A stretch of DNA of 64,000 nt from Prosopocoilus inquinatus. Its lineage: Eukaryota; Arthropoda; Insecta; Coleoptera; Lucanidae. The DNA lies in the NCBI GenBank assembly GCA_036172665.1, contig CM069871.1, positions 62,680,713 through 62,744,712 on the forward strand. The letters run 5' to 3'. A program made the translations under genes and the position numbers. Shown in pieces: positions 18,001 to 30,600 of the stretch. Under the pieces are notes generated by a model, which was not told the DNA's origin, searched no databases, and worked only from the letters and a program-made list of their open reading frames with translations. The first letter of the stretch is position 1. The number at the start of each line of letters is the position of its first letter.

Positions 18001-21000
18001 GCATTCGGCCAGCTGCATAATACAGATGCAGTTTCGACCTTCACACTCGATTGGAAAAGAAGTTTTCGCTTTGGAAAAATTGCTGTTTGTGGGGGAATTA
18101 AACGTTTCCCTCTCAGGGGAATGACGTTCTCCACTGGTCATCCAACGGAGAAAACAGCATCGTTCCATCTCTCTCCGTCTCTGAGTAATAGCGATTTTTC
18201 TGAAAGAAATTGGCGGAGGCGCCGGGTATGAATTTAAACAAGCATTATCTCCGGAACGGTTGGAGTTAGGAAGACGCGGTTTTCACTGCTGCGTAGCATT
18301 CGGCCAGCTGCATAATACAGATGCAGTTTCGACCTTCACACTCGATTGGAAATGAAGTTTTCGCTTTGGAAAAATTGCTGTTTGTGGGGGAATTAAACGT
18401 TTCCCTCTCAGGGGAATGACGTTCTCCACTGGTCATCCAACGGAGAAAACAGCATCGTTCCATCTCTCTCCGTCTCTGAGTAATAGCGATTTTTCTGAAA
18501 GAAATTGTCGGAGGCGCCGGGTATGAAATTAAACAAGCAATATCTCCGGAACGGTTGGAGTTAGGAAGATGCGGTTTTCACTGCTGCGTAGCATTCGGCC
18601 AGCTGCATAATACAGATGCAGTTTCGACCTTCACACTCGATTGGAAAAGAAGTTTTCGCTTTGGAAAAATTGCTGTTTGTGGGGGAATTAAACGTTTCCC
18701 TCTCAGGGGAATGACGTTCTCCACTGGTCATCCAACGGAGAAAACAGCATCGTTCCATCTCTCTCCGTCTCTGAGTAATAGCGATTTTTCTGAAAGAAAT
18801 TGGCGGAGGCGCCGGGTATGAATTTAAACAAGCATTATCTCCGGAACGGTTGGAGTTAGGAAGACGCGGTTTTCACTGCTGCGTAGCATTCGGCCAGCTG
18901 CATAATACAGATGCAGTTTCGACCTTCACACTCGATTGGAAATGAAGTTTTCGCTTTGGAAAAATTGCTGTTTGTGGGGGAATTAAACGTTTCCCTCTCA
19001 GGGGAATGACGTTCTCCACTGGTCATCCAACGGAGGAAACAGCATCGTTCCATCTCCCTCCGTCTCTGAGTAATAGCGATTTTTCTGAAAGAAATTGGCG
19101 GAGGCGCCGGGTATGAATTTAAACAAGCATTATCTCCGGAACGGTTGGAGTTAGGAAGACGCGGTTTTCACTGCTGCGTAGCATTCGGCCAGCTGCATAA
19201 TACAGATGCAGTTTCGACCTTCACACTCGATTGGAAAAGAAGTTTTCGCTTTGGAAAAATTGCTGTTTGTGGGGGAATTAAACGTTTCCCTCTCAGGGGA
19301 ATAACGTTCTCCACTGGTCATCCAACGGAGAAAACAGCATCGTTCCATCTCTCTCCGTCTCTGAGTAATCGCGATTTTTCTGAAAAAAATTGGCGGAGGC
19401 GCCGGGTATGAAATTAAACAAGCAATATCTCCGGAACGGTTGGATTTAGGAAGATGCGGTTTTCACTGCTGCGTAGCATTCGGCCAGCTGCATAATACAG
19501 ATGCAGTTTCGACCTTCACACTCGATTGGAAAAGAAGTTTTCGCTTTGGAAAAATTGCTGTTTGTGGGGGAATTAAACGTTTCCCTCTCAGGGGAATGAC
19601 GTTCTCCACTGGTCATCCAACGGAGGAAACAGCATCGTTCCATCTCTCTCCGTCTCTGAGTAATAGCGATTTTTCTGAAAGAAATTGGCGGAGGCGCCGG
19701 GTATGAATTTAAACAAGCATTATCTCCGGAACGGTTGGAGTTAGGAAGACGCGGTTTTCACTGCTGCGTAGCATTCGGCCAGCTGCATAATACAGATGCA
19801 GTTTCGACCTTCACACTCGATTGGAAAAGAAGTTTTCGCTTTGGAAAAATTGCTGTTTGTGGGGGAATTAAACGTTTCCCTCTCAGGGGAATGACGTTCT
19901 CCACTGGTCATCCAACGGAGAAAACAGCATCGTTCTATCTCTCTCCGTCTCTGAGTAATAGCGATTTTTCTGAAAGAAATTGGCGGAGGCGCCGGGTATG
20001 AATTTAAACAAGCATTATCTCCGGAACGGTTGGAGTTAGGAAGACGCGGTTTTCACTGCTGCGTAGCATTCGGCTAGCTGCATAATACAGATGCAGTTTC
20101 GACCTTCACACTCGATTGGAAAAGAAGTTTTCGCTTTGGAAAAATTGCTGTTTGTGGGGGAATTAGACGTTTCCCTCTCAGGGGAATGACGTTCTCCACT
20201 GGTCATCCAGCGGAGAAAACAGCATCGTTCCATCTCTCTCCGTCTCTGAGTAATCGCGATTTTTCTGAAAAAAATTGGCGGAGGCGCCGGGTATGAAATT
20301 AAACAAGCAATATCTCCGGAACGGTTGGAGTTAGGAAGATGCGGTTTTCACTGCTGCGTAGCATTCGGCCAGCTGCATAATACAGATGCAGTTTCGACCT
20401 TCACACTCGATTGGAAAAGAAGTTTTCGCTTTGGAAAAATTGCTGTTTGTGGGGGAATTAAACGTTTCCCTCTCAGGGGAATGACGTTCTCCACTGGTCA
20501 TCCAACGGAGGAAACAGCATCGTTCCATCTCTCTCCGTCTCTGAGTAATAGCGATTTTTCTGAAAGAAATTGGCGGAGGCGCCGGGTATGAATTTAAACA
20601 AGCATTATCTCCGGAACGGTTGGAGTTAGGAAGACGCGGTTTTCACTGCTGCGTAGCATTCGGCCAGCTGCATAATACAGATGCAGTTTCGACCTTCACA
20701 CTCGATTGGAAAAGAAGTTTTCGCTTTGGAAAAATTGCTGTTTGTGGGGGAATTAAACGTTTCCCTCTCAGGGGAATGACGTTCTCCACTGGTCATCCAA
20801 CGGAGAAAACAGCATCGTTCCATCTCTCTCCGTCTCTGAGTAATAGCGATTTTTCTGAAAGAAATTGGCGGAGGCGCCGGGTATGAATTTAAACAAGCAT
20901 TATCTCCGGAACGGTTGGAGTTAGGAAGACGCGGTTTTCACTGCTGCGTAGCATTCGGCCAGCTGCATAATACAGATGCAGTTTCGACCTTCACACTCGA

Positions 21001-21192
21001 TTGGAAAAGAAGTTTTCGCTTTGGAAAAATTGCTGTTTGTGGGGGAATTAAACGTTTCCTTCTCAGGGGAATGACGTTCTCCACTGGTCATCTAACGGAG
21101 AAAACAGCATCGTTCTATCTCTCTCTGTCTATGAATAATCGCGATTTTACTGAAAGAAATTGGCGGAGGCGCCGGGTATGAATTTAAACAAG
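15061..21192 (+). repeat. Monomer block 7 (tail plus 20 monomers, 15310-20915)
   Basis: An uninterrupted run of 20 monomers in exact 295-bp register. It includes a two-unit repeat (17670-18260 against 18260-18850) with GAAATGAAG at about 18350 and 18940, CATCTCCCTC at 19051, GGGGAATAACG near 19299, and CGGCTAGCTG plus AATTAGACG near 20071 and 20161. These rare markers define copies at about 29, 31 and 51-58 kb. Confidence 0.93.
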
Positions 21193-21476
21193 ATATTGCT
21201 TGTTTAAATTTTTGCACGAACACTCGCATGAGCACTCGCACGAACATTCGCACGAGCACTCGCACGAGCACTCTTACGAGCATTCGCACGAGAACTCGCA
21301 CGAGCACTCACACGAACATTCGCACGAGCACTTGCACGAACATTCTCACGAGCACTTGCACGAACACCCGCGCGAGCACTCGCACGAGCACTCGCATGAG
21401 CACTCGCACGAGCAATCGCATGAACATTCGCACGAGCACTCGCACGAGCACGAGCACTGGCACAAACATTCGCACG
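21193..21476 (+). repeat. Composite insert 7 (516-bp class, CCCGCGCGAG variant)
   Basis: First insert in the window with CACCCGCGCGAG instead of CACCCGCACGAG. This variant dominates in the right half of the array. Confidence 0.92.
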
Positions 21477-24363
21477 AGCTGCATAATACAGATGCAGTTT
21501 CGCTCTTCACACTCGATAGGAAAAGAAGTTTTCGCTTTGGAAAAATTGCTGTTTGTGGGGGAATTAAACGTTTCCCTCTCAGGAGAATGACGTTCTCCAC
21601 TGGTCATCCAGCGGAGAAAACAGCATCGTTCCATCTCTCTCCGTCTCTGAGTAATCGCGATTTTTCTGAAAAAAATTGGCGGAGGCGCCGGGTATGAAAT
21701 TAAACAAGCAATATCTCCGGAACGGTTGGAGTTAGGAAGATGCGGTTTTCACTGCTGCGTAGCATTCGGCCAGCTGCATAATACAGATGCAGTTTCGACC
21801 TTCACACTCGATTGGAAAAGAAGTTTTCGCTTTGGAAAAATTGCTGTTTGTGGGGGAATTAAACGTTTCCCTCTCAGGGGAATGACGTTCTCCACTGGTC
21901 ATCCAACGGAGGAAACAGCATCGTTCCATCTCTCTCCGTCTCTGAGTAATAGCGATTTTTCTGAAAGAAATTGGCGGAGGCGCCGGGTATGAATTTAAAC
22001 AAGCATTATCTCCGGAACGGTTGGAGTTAGGAAGACGCGGTTTTCACTGCTGCGTAGCATTCGGCCAGCTGCATAATACAGATGCAGTTTCGACCTTCAC
22101 ACTCGATTGGAAAAGAAGTTTTCGCTTTGGAAAAATTGCTGTTTGTGGGGGAATTAAACGTTTCCCTCTCAGGGGAATGACGTTCTCCACTGGTCATCCA
22201 ACGGAGAAAACAGCATCGTTCCATCTCTCTCCGTCTCTGAGTAATCGCGATTTTTCTGAAAAAAATTGGCGGAGGCGCCGGGTATGAAATTAAACAAGCA
22301 ATATCTCCGGAACGGTTGGAGTTAGGAAGATGCGGTTTTCACTGCTGCGTAGCATTCGGCCAGCTGCATAATACAGATGCAGTTTCGACCTTCACACTCG
22401 ATTGGAAAAGAAGTTTTCGCTTTGGAAAAATTGCTGTTTGTGGGGGAATTAAACGTTTCCCTCTCAGGGGAATGACGTTCTCCACTGGTCATCCAACGGA
22501 GGAAACAGCATCCTTCCATCTCTCTAAGTCTCTGAGTAATAGCGATTTTTCTGAAAGAAATTGGCGGAGGCGCCGGGTATGAATTTAAACAAGCATTATC
22601 TCCGGAACGGTTGGAGTTAGGAAGACGCGGTTTTCACTGCTGCGTAGCATTCGGCCAGCTGCATAATACAGATGCAGTTTCGACCTTCACACTCGATTGG
22701 AAAAGAAGTTTTCGCTTTGGAAAAATTGCTGTTTGTGGGGGAATTAAACGTTTCCCTCTCAGGGGAATGACGTTCTCCACTGGTCATCCAACGGAGAAAA
22801 CAGCATCGTTCCATCTCTCTCCGTCTCTGAGTAATCGCGATTTTTCTGAAAAAAATTGGCGGAGGCGCCGGGTATGAAATTAAACAAGCAATATCTCCGG
22901 AACGGTTGGAGTTAGGAAGATGCGGTTTTCACTGCTGCGTAGCATTCGGCCAGCTGCATAATACAGATGCAGTTTCGACCTTCACACTCGATTGGAAAAG
23001 AAGTTTTCGCTTTGGAAAAATTGCTGTTTGTGGGGGAATTAAACGTTTCCCTCTCAGGGGAATGACGTTCTCCACTGGTCATCCAACGGAGGAAACAGCA
23101 TCGTTCCATCTCTCTCCGTCTCTGAGTAATAGCGATTTTTCTGAAAGAAATTGGCGGAGGCGCCGGGTATGAATTTAAACAAGCATTATCTCCGGAACGG
23201 TTGGAGTTAGGAAGACGCGGTTTTCACTGCTGCGTAGCATTCGGCCAGCTGCATAATACAGATGCAGTTTCGACCTTCACACTCGATTGGAAAAGAAGTT
23301 TTCGCTTTGGAAAAATTGCTGTTTGTGGGGGAATTAAACGTTTCCCTCTCAGGGGAATGACGTTCTCCACTGGTCATCCAACGGAGAAAACAGCATCGTT
23401 CCATCTCTCTCCGTCTCTGAGTAATAGCGATTTTTCTGAAAGAAATTGGCGGAGGCGAAGGGTATGAATTTAAACAAGCATTATCTCCGGAACGGTTGGA
23501 GTTAGGAAGACGCGGTTTTCACTGCTGCGTAGCATTCGGCCAGCTGCATAATACAGATGCAGTTTCGACCTTCACACTCGATTGGAAAAGAAGTTTTCGC
23601 TTTGGAAAAATTGCTGTTTGTGGGGGAATTAAACGTTTCCCTCTCAGGGGAATGACGTTCTCCACTGGTCATCCAACGGAGAAAACAGCATCGTTCCATC
23701 TCTCTCCGTCTCTGAGTAATAGCGATTTTTCTGAAAGAAATTGGCGGAGGCGCCGGGTATGAATTTAAACAAGCATTATCTCCGGAACGGTTGGAGTTAG
23801 GAAGACGCGGTTTTCACTGCTGCGTAGCATTCGGCCAGCTGCATAATACAGATGCAGTTTCGACCTTCACACTCGATTGGAAAAGAAGTTTTCGCTTTGG
23901 AAAAATTGCTGTTTGTGGGGGAATTAAACGTTTCCCTCTCAGGGGAATAACGTTCTCCACTGGTCATCCAACGGAGAAAACAGCATCGTTCCATCTCTCT
24001 CCGTCTCTGAGTAATCGCGATTTTTCTGAAAAAAATTGGCGGAGGCGCCGGGTATGAAATTAAACAAGCAATATCTCCGGAACGGTTGGATTTAGGAAGA
24101 TGCGGTTTTCACTGCTGCGTAGCATTCGGCCAGCTGCATAATACAGATGCAGTTTCGACCTTCACACTCGATTGGAAAAGAAGTTTTCGCTTTGGAAAAA
24201 TTGCTGTTTGTGGGGGAATTAAACGTTTCCCTCTCAGGGGAATGACGTTCTCCACTGGTCATCCAACGGAGAAAACAGCATCGTTCTATCTCTCTCTGTC
24301 TATGAATAATCGCGATTTTACTGAAAGAAATTGGCGGAGGCGCCGGGTATGAATTTAAACAAG
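21477..24363 (+). repeat. Monomer block 8 (tail plus nine monomers, 21726-24086), dimeric
   Basis: From 21726 to about 23200 two monomer types alternate. GATGCGG with GGAGGAAAC and AGTAATAGCG is followed by GACGCGG with GGAGAAAAC and AGTAATCGCG, giving a 590-bp dimer. A GCATCCTTCC...CTAAGTC variant occurs at about 22508. The last two monomers repeat the GGGGAATAACG and GGATTTAGG pair of 19145-19440. Confidence 0.92.
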
Positions 24364-24647
24364 ATATTGCTTGTTTAAATTTTTGCACGAACACTCGCAT
24401 GAGCACTCGCACGAACATTCGCACGAGCACTCGCACGAGCACTCTTACGAGCATTCGCACGAGAACTCGCACGAGCACTCACACGAACATTCGCACGAGC
24501 ACTTGCACGAACATTCTCACGAGCACTTGCACGAACACCCGCACGAGCACTCGCACGAGCACTCGCATGAGCACTCGCACGAGCAATCGCATGAACATTC
24601 GCACGAGCACTCGCACGAGCACGAGCACTGGCACAAACATTCGCACG
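24364..24647 (+). repeat. Composite insert 8 (516-bp class)
   Basis: 284-bp insert matching insert 6 at offset 9,587 and carrying the CACCCGCACG form. Confidence 0.92.
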
Positions 24648-27600
24648 AGCTGCATAATACAGATGCAGTTTCGCTCTTCACACTCGATAGGAAAAGAAGT
24701 TTTCGCTTTGGAAAAATTGCTGTTTGTGGGGGAATTAAACGTTTCCCTCTCAGGGGAATGACGTTCTCCACTGGTCATCCAACGGAGGAAACAGCATCGT
24801 TCCATCTCTCTCCGTCTCTGAGTAATCGCGATTTTTCTGAAAAAAATTGGCGGAGGCGCCGGGTATGAATTTAAACAAGCAATATCTCCGGAACGGTTGG
24901 AGTTGGGAAGATGCGGTTTTCACTGCTGCGTAGCATTCGGCAAGCTGCATAATACAGATGCAGTTTCGACCTTCACACTCGATAGGAAAAGAAGTTTTCG
25001 CTTTGGATAAATTGCTGTTTGTGGGGGAATTAAACGTTTCCCTCTCAGGAGAATGACGTTCTCCACTGGTCATCCAACGGAGGAAACAGCATCGTTCCAT
25101 CTCTCTCCGTCTCTGAGTAATCGCGATTTTTCTGAAAAAAATTGGCGGAGGCGCCGGGTATGAATTTAAACAAGCAATATCTCCGGAACGGTTGGAGTTG
25201 GGAAGATGCGGTTTTCACTGCTGCGTAGCATTCGGCCAGCTGCATAATACAGATGCAGTTTCGACCTTCACACTCGATTGGAAAAGAAGTTTTCGCTTTG
25301 GAAAAATTGCTGTTTGTGGGGGAATTAAACGTTTCCCTCTCAGGGGAATGACGTTCTCCACTGGTCATCCAACGGAGAAAACAGCATCGTTCCATCTCTC
25401 TCCGTCTCTGAGTAATCGCGATTTTTCTGAAAGAAATTGGCGGAGGCGCCGGGTATGAATTTAAACAAGCATTATCTCCGGAACGGTTGGAGTTAGGAAG
25501 ATGCGGTTTTCACTGCTGCGTAGCATTCGGCCAGCTGCATAATACAGATGCAGTTTCGACCTTCACACTCGATTGGAAAAGAAGTTTTCGCTTTGGAAAA
25601 ATTGCTGTTTGTGGGGGAATTAAACGTTTCCCTCTCAGGGGAATGACGTTCTCCACTGGTCATCCAACGGAGAAAACAGCATCGTTCTATCTCTCTCCGT
25701 CTCTGAGTAATAGCGATTTTTCTGAAAGAAATTGGCGGAGGCGCCGGGTATGAATTTAAACAAGCATTATCTCCGGAGCGGTTGGAGTTAGGAAGACGCG
25801 GTTTTCACTGCTGCGTAGCATTCGGCCAGCTGCATAATACAGATGCAGTTTCGACCTTCACACTCGATTGGAAAAGAAGTTTTCGCTTTGGAAAAATTGC
25901 TGTTTGTGGGGGAATTAAACGTTTCCCTCTCAGGGGAATGACGTTCTCCACTGGTCATCCAACGGAGGAAACAGCATCGTTCCATCTCTCTCCGTCTATG
26001 AGTAATCGCGATTTCTCTGAAAAAAATTGGCGGAGGCGCCGGGTATGAATTTAAACAAGCAATATCTCCGGAACGGTTGGAGTTGGGAAGATGCGGTTTT
26101 CACTGCTGCGTAGCATTCGGCCAGCTGCATAATACAGATGCAGTTTCGACCTTCACACTCGATTGGAAAAGAAGTTTTCGCTTTGGAAAAATTGCTGTTT
26201 GTGGGGGAATTAAACGTTTCCCTCTCAGGGGAATGACGTTCTCCACTGGTCATCCAACGGAGGAAACAGCATCGTTCCATCTCTCTCCGTCTATGAGTAA
26301 TCGCGATTTCTCTGAAAAAAATTGGCGGAGGCGCCGGGTATGAATTTAAACAAGCAATATCTCCGGAACGGTTGGAGTTGGGAAGATGCGGTTTTCACTG
26401 CTGCGTAGCATTCGGCCAGCTGCATAATACAGATGCAGTTTCGACCTTCACACTCGATTGGAAAAGAAGTTTTCGCTTTGGAAAAATTGCTGTTTGTGGG
26501 GGAATTAAACGTTTCCCTCTCAGGGGAATGACGTTCTCCACTGGTCATCCAACGGAGAAAACAGCATCGTTCCATCTCTCTCCGTCTCTGAGTAATCGCG
26601 ATTTTTCTGAAAGAAATTGGCGGAGGCGCCGGGTATGAATTTAAACAAGCATTATCTCCGGAACGGTTGGAGTTAGGAAGATGCGGTTTTCACTGCTGCG
26701 TAGCATTCGGCCAGCTGCATAATACAGATGCAGTTTCGACCTTCACACTCGATTGGAAAAGAAGTTTTCGCTTTGGAAAAATTGCTGTTTGTGGGGGAAT
26801 TAAACGTTTCCCTCTCAGGGGAATGACGTTCTCCACTGGTCATCCAACGGAGGAAACAGCATCGTTCCATCTCTCTCCGTCTCTGAGTAATAGCGATTTT
26901 TCTGAAAGAAATTGGCGGAGGCGCCGGGTATGAATTTAAACAAGCATTATCTCCGGAACGGTTGGAGTTAGGAAGACGCGGTTTTCACTGCTGCGTAGCA
27001 TTCGGCCAGCTGCATAATACAGATGCAGTTTCGACCTTCACACTCGATTGGAAAAGAAGTTTTCGCTTTGGAAAAATTGCTGTTTGTGGGGGAATTAAAC
27101 GTTTCCCTCTCAGGGGAATGACGTTCTCCACTGGTCATCCAACGGAGGAAACAGCATCGTTCCATCTCTCTCCGTCTCTGAGTAATCGCGATTTTTCTGA
27201 AAGAAATTGGCGGAGGCGCCGGGTATGAATTTAAACAAGCATTATCTCCGGAACGGTTGGAGTTAGGAAGACGCGGTTTTCACTGCTGCGTAGCATTCGG
27301 CCAGCTGCATAATACAGATGCAGTTTCGACCTTCACACTCGATTGGAAAAGAAGTTTTCGCTTTGGAAAAATTGCTGTTTGTGGGGGAATTAAACGTTTC
27401 CCTCTCAGGGGAATGACGTTCTCCACTGGTCATCCAACGGAGAAAACAGCATCGTTCCATCTCTCTCCGTCTCTGAGTAATAGCGATTTTTCTGAAAGAA
27501 ATTGGCGGAGGCGCCGGGTATGAAATTAAACAAGCAATATCTCCGGAACGGTTGGAGTTAGGAAGATGCGGTTTTCACTGCTGCGTAGCATTCGGCCAGC

Positions 27601-30600
27601 TGCATAATACAGATGCAGTTTCGACCTTCACACTCGATTGGAAAAGAAGTTTTCGCTTTGGAAAAATTGCTGTTTGTGGGGGAATTAAACGTTTCCCTCT
27701 CAGGGAATGACGTTCTCCACTGGTCATCCAACGGAGAAAACAGCATCGTTCCATCTCTCTCCGTCTCTGAGTAATAGCGATTTTTCTGAAAGAAATTGGC
27801 GGAGGCGAAGGGTATGAATTTAAACAAGCATTATCTCCGGAACGGTTGGAGTTAGGAAGACGCGGTTTTCACTGCTGCGTAGCATTCGGCCAGCTGCATA
27901 ATACAGATGCAGTTTCGACCTTCACACTCGATTGGAAAAGAAGTTTTCGCTTTGGAAAAATTGCTGTTTGTGGGGGAATTAAACGTTTCCCTCTCAGGGG
28001 AATGACGTTCTCCACTGGTCATCCAACGGAGGAAACAGCATCGTTCCATCTCTCTCCGTCTCTGAGTAATAGCGATTTTTCTGAAAGAAATTGGCGGAGG
28101 CGAAGGGTATGAATTTAAACAAGCATTATCTCCGGAACGGTTGGAGTTAGGAAGACGCGGTTTTCACTGCTGCGTAGCATTCGGCCAGCTGCATAATACA
28201 GATGCAGTTTCGACCTTCACACTCGATTGGAAAAGAAGTTTTCGCTTTGGAAAAATTGCTGTTTGTGGGGGAATTAAACGTTTCCCTCTCAGGGGAATGA
28301 CGTTCTCCACTGGTCATCCAACGGAGAAAACAGCATCGTTCCATCTCTCTCCGTCTCTGAGTAATAGCGATTTTTCTGAAAGAAATTGGCGGAGGCGCCG
28401 GGTATGAAATTAAACAAGCAATATCTCCGGAACGGTTGGAGTTAGGAAGATGCGGTTTTCACTGCTGCGTAGCATTCGGCCAGCTGCATAATACAGATGC
28501 AGTTTCGACCTTCACACTCGATTGGAAAAGAAGTTTTCGCTTTGGAAAAATTGCTGTTTGTGGGGGAATTAAACGTTTCCCTCTCAGGGGAATGACGTTC
28601 TCCACTGGTCATCCAACGGAGGAAACAGCATCGTTCCATCTCTCTCCGTCTCTGAGTAATAGCGATTTTTCTGAAAGAAATTGGCGGAGGCGCCGGGTAT
28701 GAATTTAAACAAGCAATATCTCCGGAACGGTTGGAGTCAGGAAGATGCGGTTTTCACTGCTGCGTAGCATTCGGCCAGCTGCATGATACGGATGCAGTTT
28801 CGACCTTCACACTAGATTGGAAAAGAAGTTTTCGCTTTGGAAAAATTGCTGTTTGTGGGGGAATTAAACGTTTCCCTCTCAGGGGAATGACGTTCTCCAC
28901 TGGTCATCCAACGGAGAAAACAGCATCGTTCCATCTCTCTCCGTCTCTGAGTAATAGCGATTTTTCTGAAAGAAATTGGCGGAGGCGCCGGGTATGAATT
29001 TAAACAAGCATTATCTCCGGAACGGTTGGAGTTAGGAAGACGCGGTTTTCACTGCTGCGTAGCATTCGGCCAGCTGCATAATACAGATGCAGTTTCGACC
29101 TTCACACTCGATTGGAAATGAAGTTTTCGCTTTGGAAAAATTGCTGTTTGTGGGGGAATTAAACGTTTCCCTCTCAGGGGAATGACGTTCTCCACTGGTC
29201 ATCCAACGGAGGAAACAGCATCGTTCCATCTCCCTCCGTCTCTGAGTAATAGCGATTTTTCTGAAAGAAATTGGCGGAGGCGCCGGGTATGAATTTAAAC
29301 AAGCATTATCTCCGGAACGGTTGGAGTTAGGAAGACGCGGTTTTCACTGCTGCGTAGCATTCGGCCAGCTGCATAATACAGATGCAGTTTCGACCTTCAC
29401 ACTCGATTGGAAAAGAAGTTTTCGCTTTGGAAAAATTGCTGTTTGTGGGGGAATTAAACGTTTCCCTCTCAGGGGAATAACGTTCTCCACTGGTCATCCA
29501 ACGGAGAAAACAGCATCGTTCCATCTCTCTCCGTCTCTGAGTAATCGCGATTTTTCTGAAAAAAATTGGCGGAGGCGCCGGGTATGAAATTAAACAAGCA
29601 ATATCTCCGGAACGGTTGGAGTTAGGAAGATGCGGTTTTCACTGCTGTGTAGCATTCGGCCAGCTGCATGATACGGATGCAGTTTCGACCTTCACACTCG
29701 ATTGGAAAAGAAGTTTTCGCTTTGGAAAAATTGCTGTTTGTGGGGGAATTAAACGTTTCCCTCTCAGGGGAATGACGTTCTCCATTGGTCATCCAACGGA
29801 GAAAACAGCATCGTTCCATCTCTCTCCGTCTCTGAGTAATCGCGATTTTTCTGAAAAAAATTGGCGGAGGCGCCGGGTATGAAATTAAACAAGCAATATC
29901 TCCGGAACGGTTGGAGTTAGGAAGATGCGGTTTTCACTGCTGCGTAGCATTCGGCCAGCTGCATAATACAGATGCAGTTTCGACCTTCACACTCGATTGG
30001 AAAAGAAGTTTTCGCTTTGGAAAAATTGCTGTTTGTGGGGGAATTAAACGTTTCCCTCTCAGGGGAATGACGTTCTCCACTGGTCATCCAACGGAGGAAA
30101 CAGCATCGTTCCATCTCTCTCCGTCTCTGAGTAATAGCGATTTTTCTGAAAGAAATTGGCGGAGGCGCCGGGTATGAATTTAAACAAGCATTATCTCCGG
30201 AACGGTTGGAGTTAGGAAGACGCGGTTTTCACTGCTGCGTAGCATTCGGCCAGCTGCATAATACAGATGCAGTTTCGACCTTCACACTCGATTGGAAAAG
30301 AAGTTTTCGCTTTGGAAAAATTGCTGTTTGTGGGGGAATTAAACGTTTCCCTCTCAGGGGAATGACGTTCTCCACTGGTCATCCAACGGAGGAAACAGCA
30401 TCGTTCCATCTCTCTCCGTCTCTGAGTAATAGCGATTTTTCTGAAAGAAATTGGCGGAGGCGCCGGGTATGAATTTAAACAAGCATTATCTCCGGAACGG
30501 TTGGAGTTAGGAAGACGCGGTTTTCACTGCTGCGTAGCATTCGGCCAGCTGCATAATACAGATGCAGTTTCGACCTTCACACTCGATTGGAAAAGAAGTT

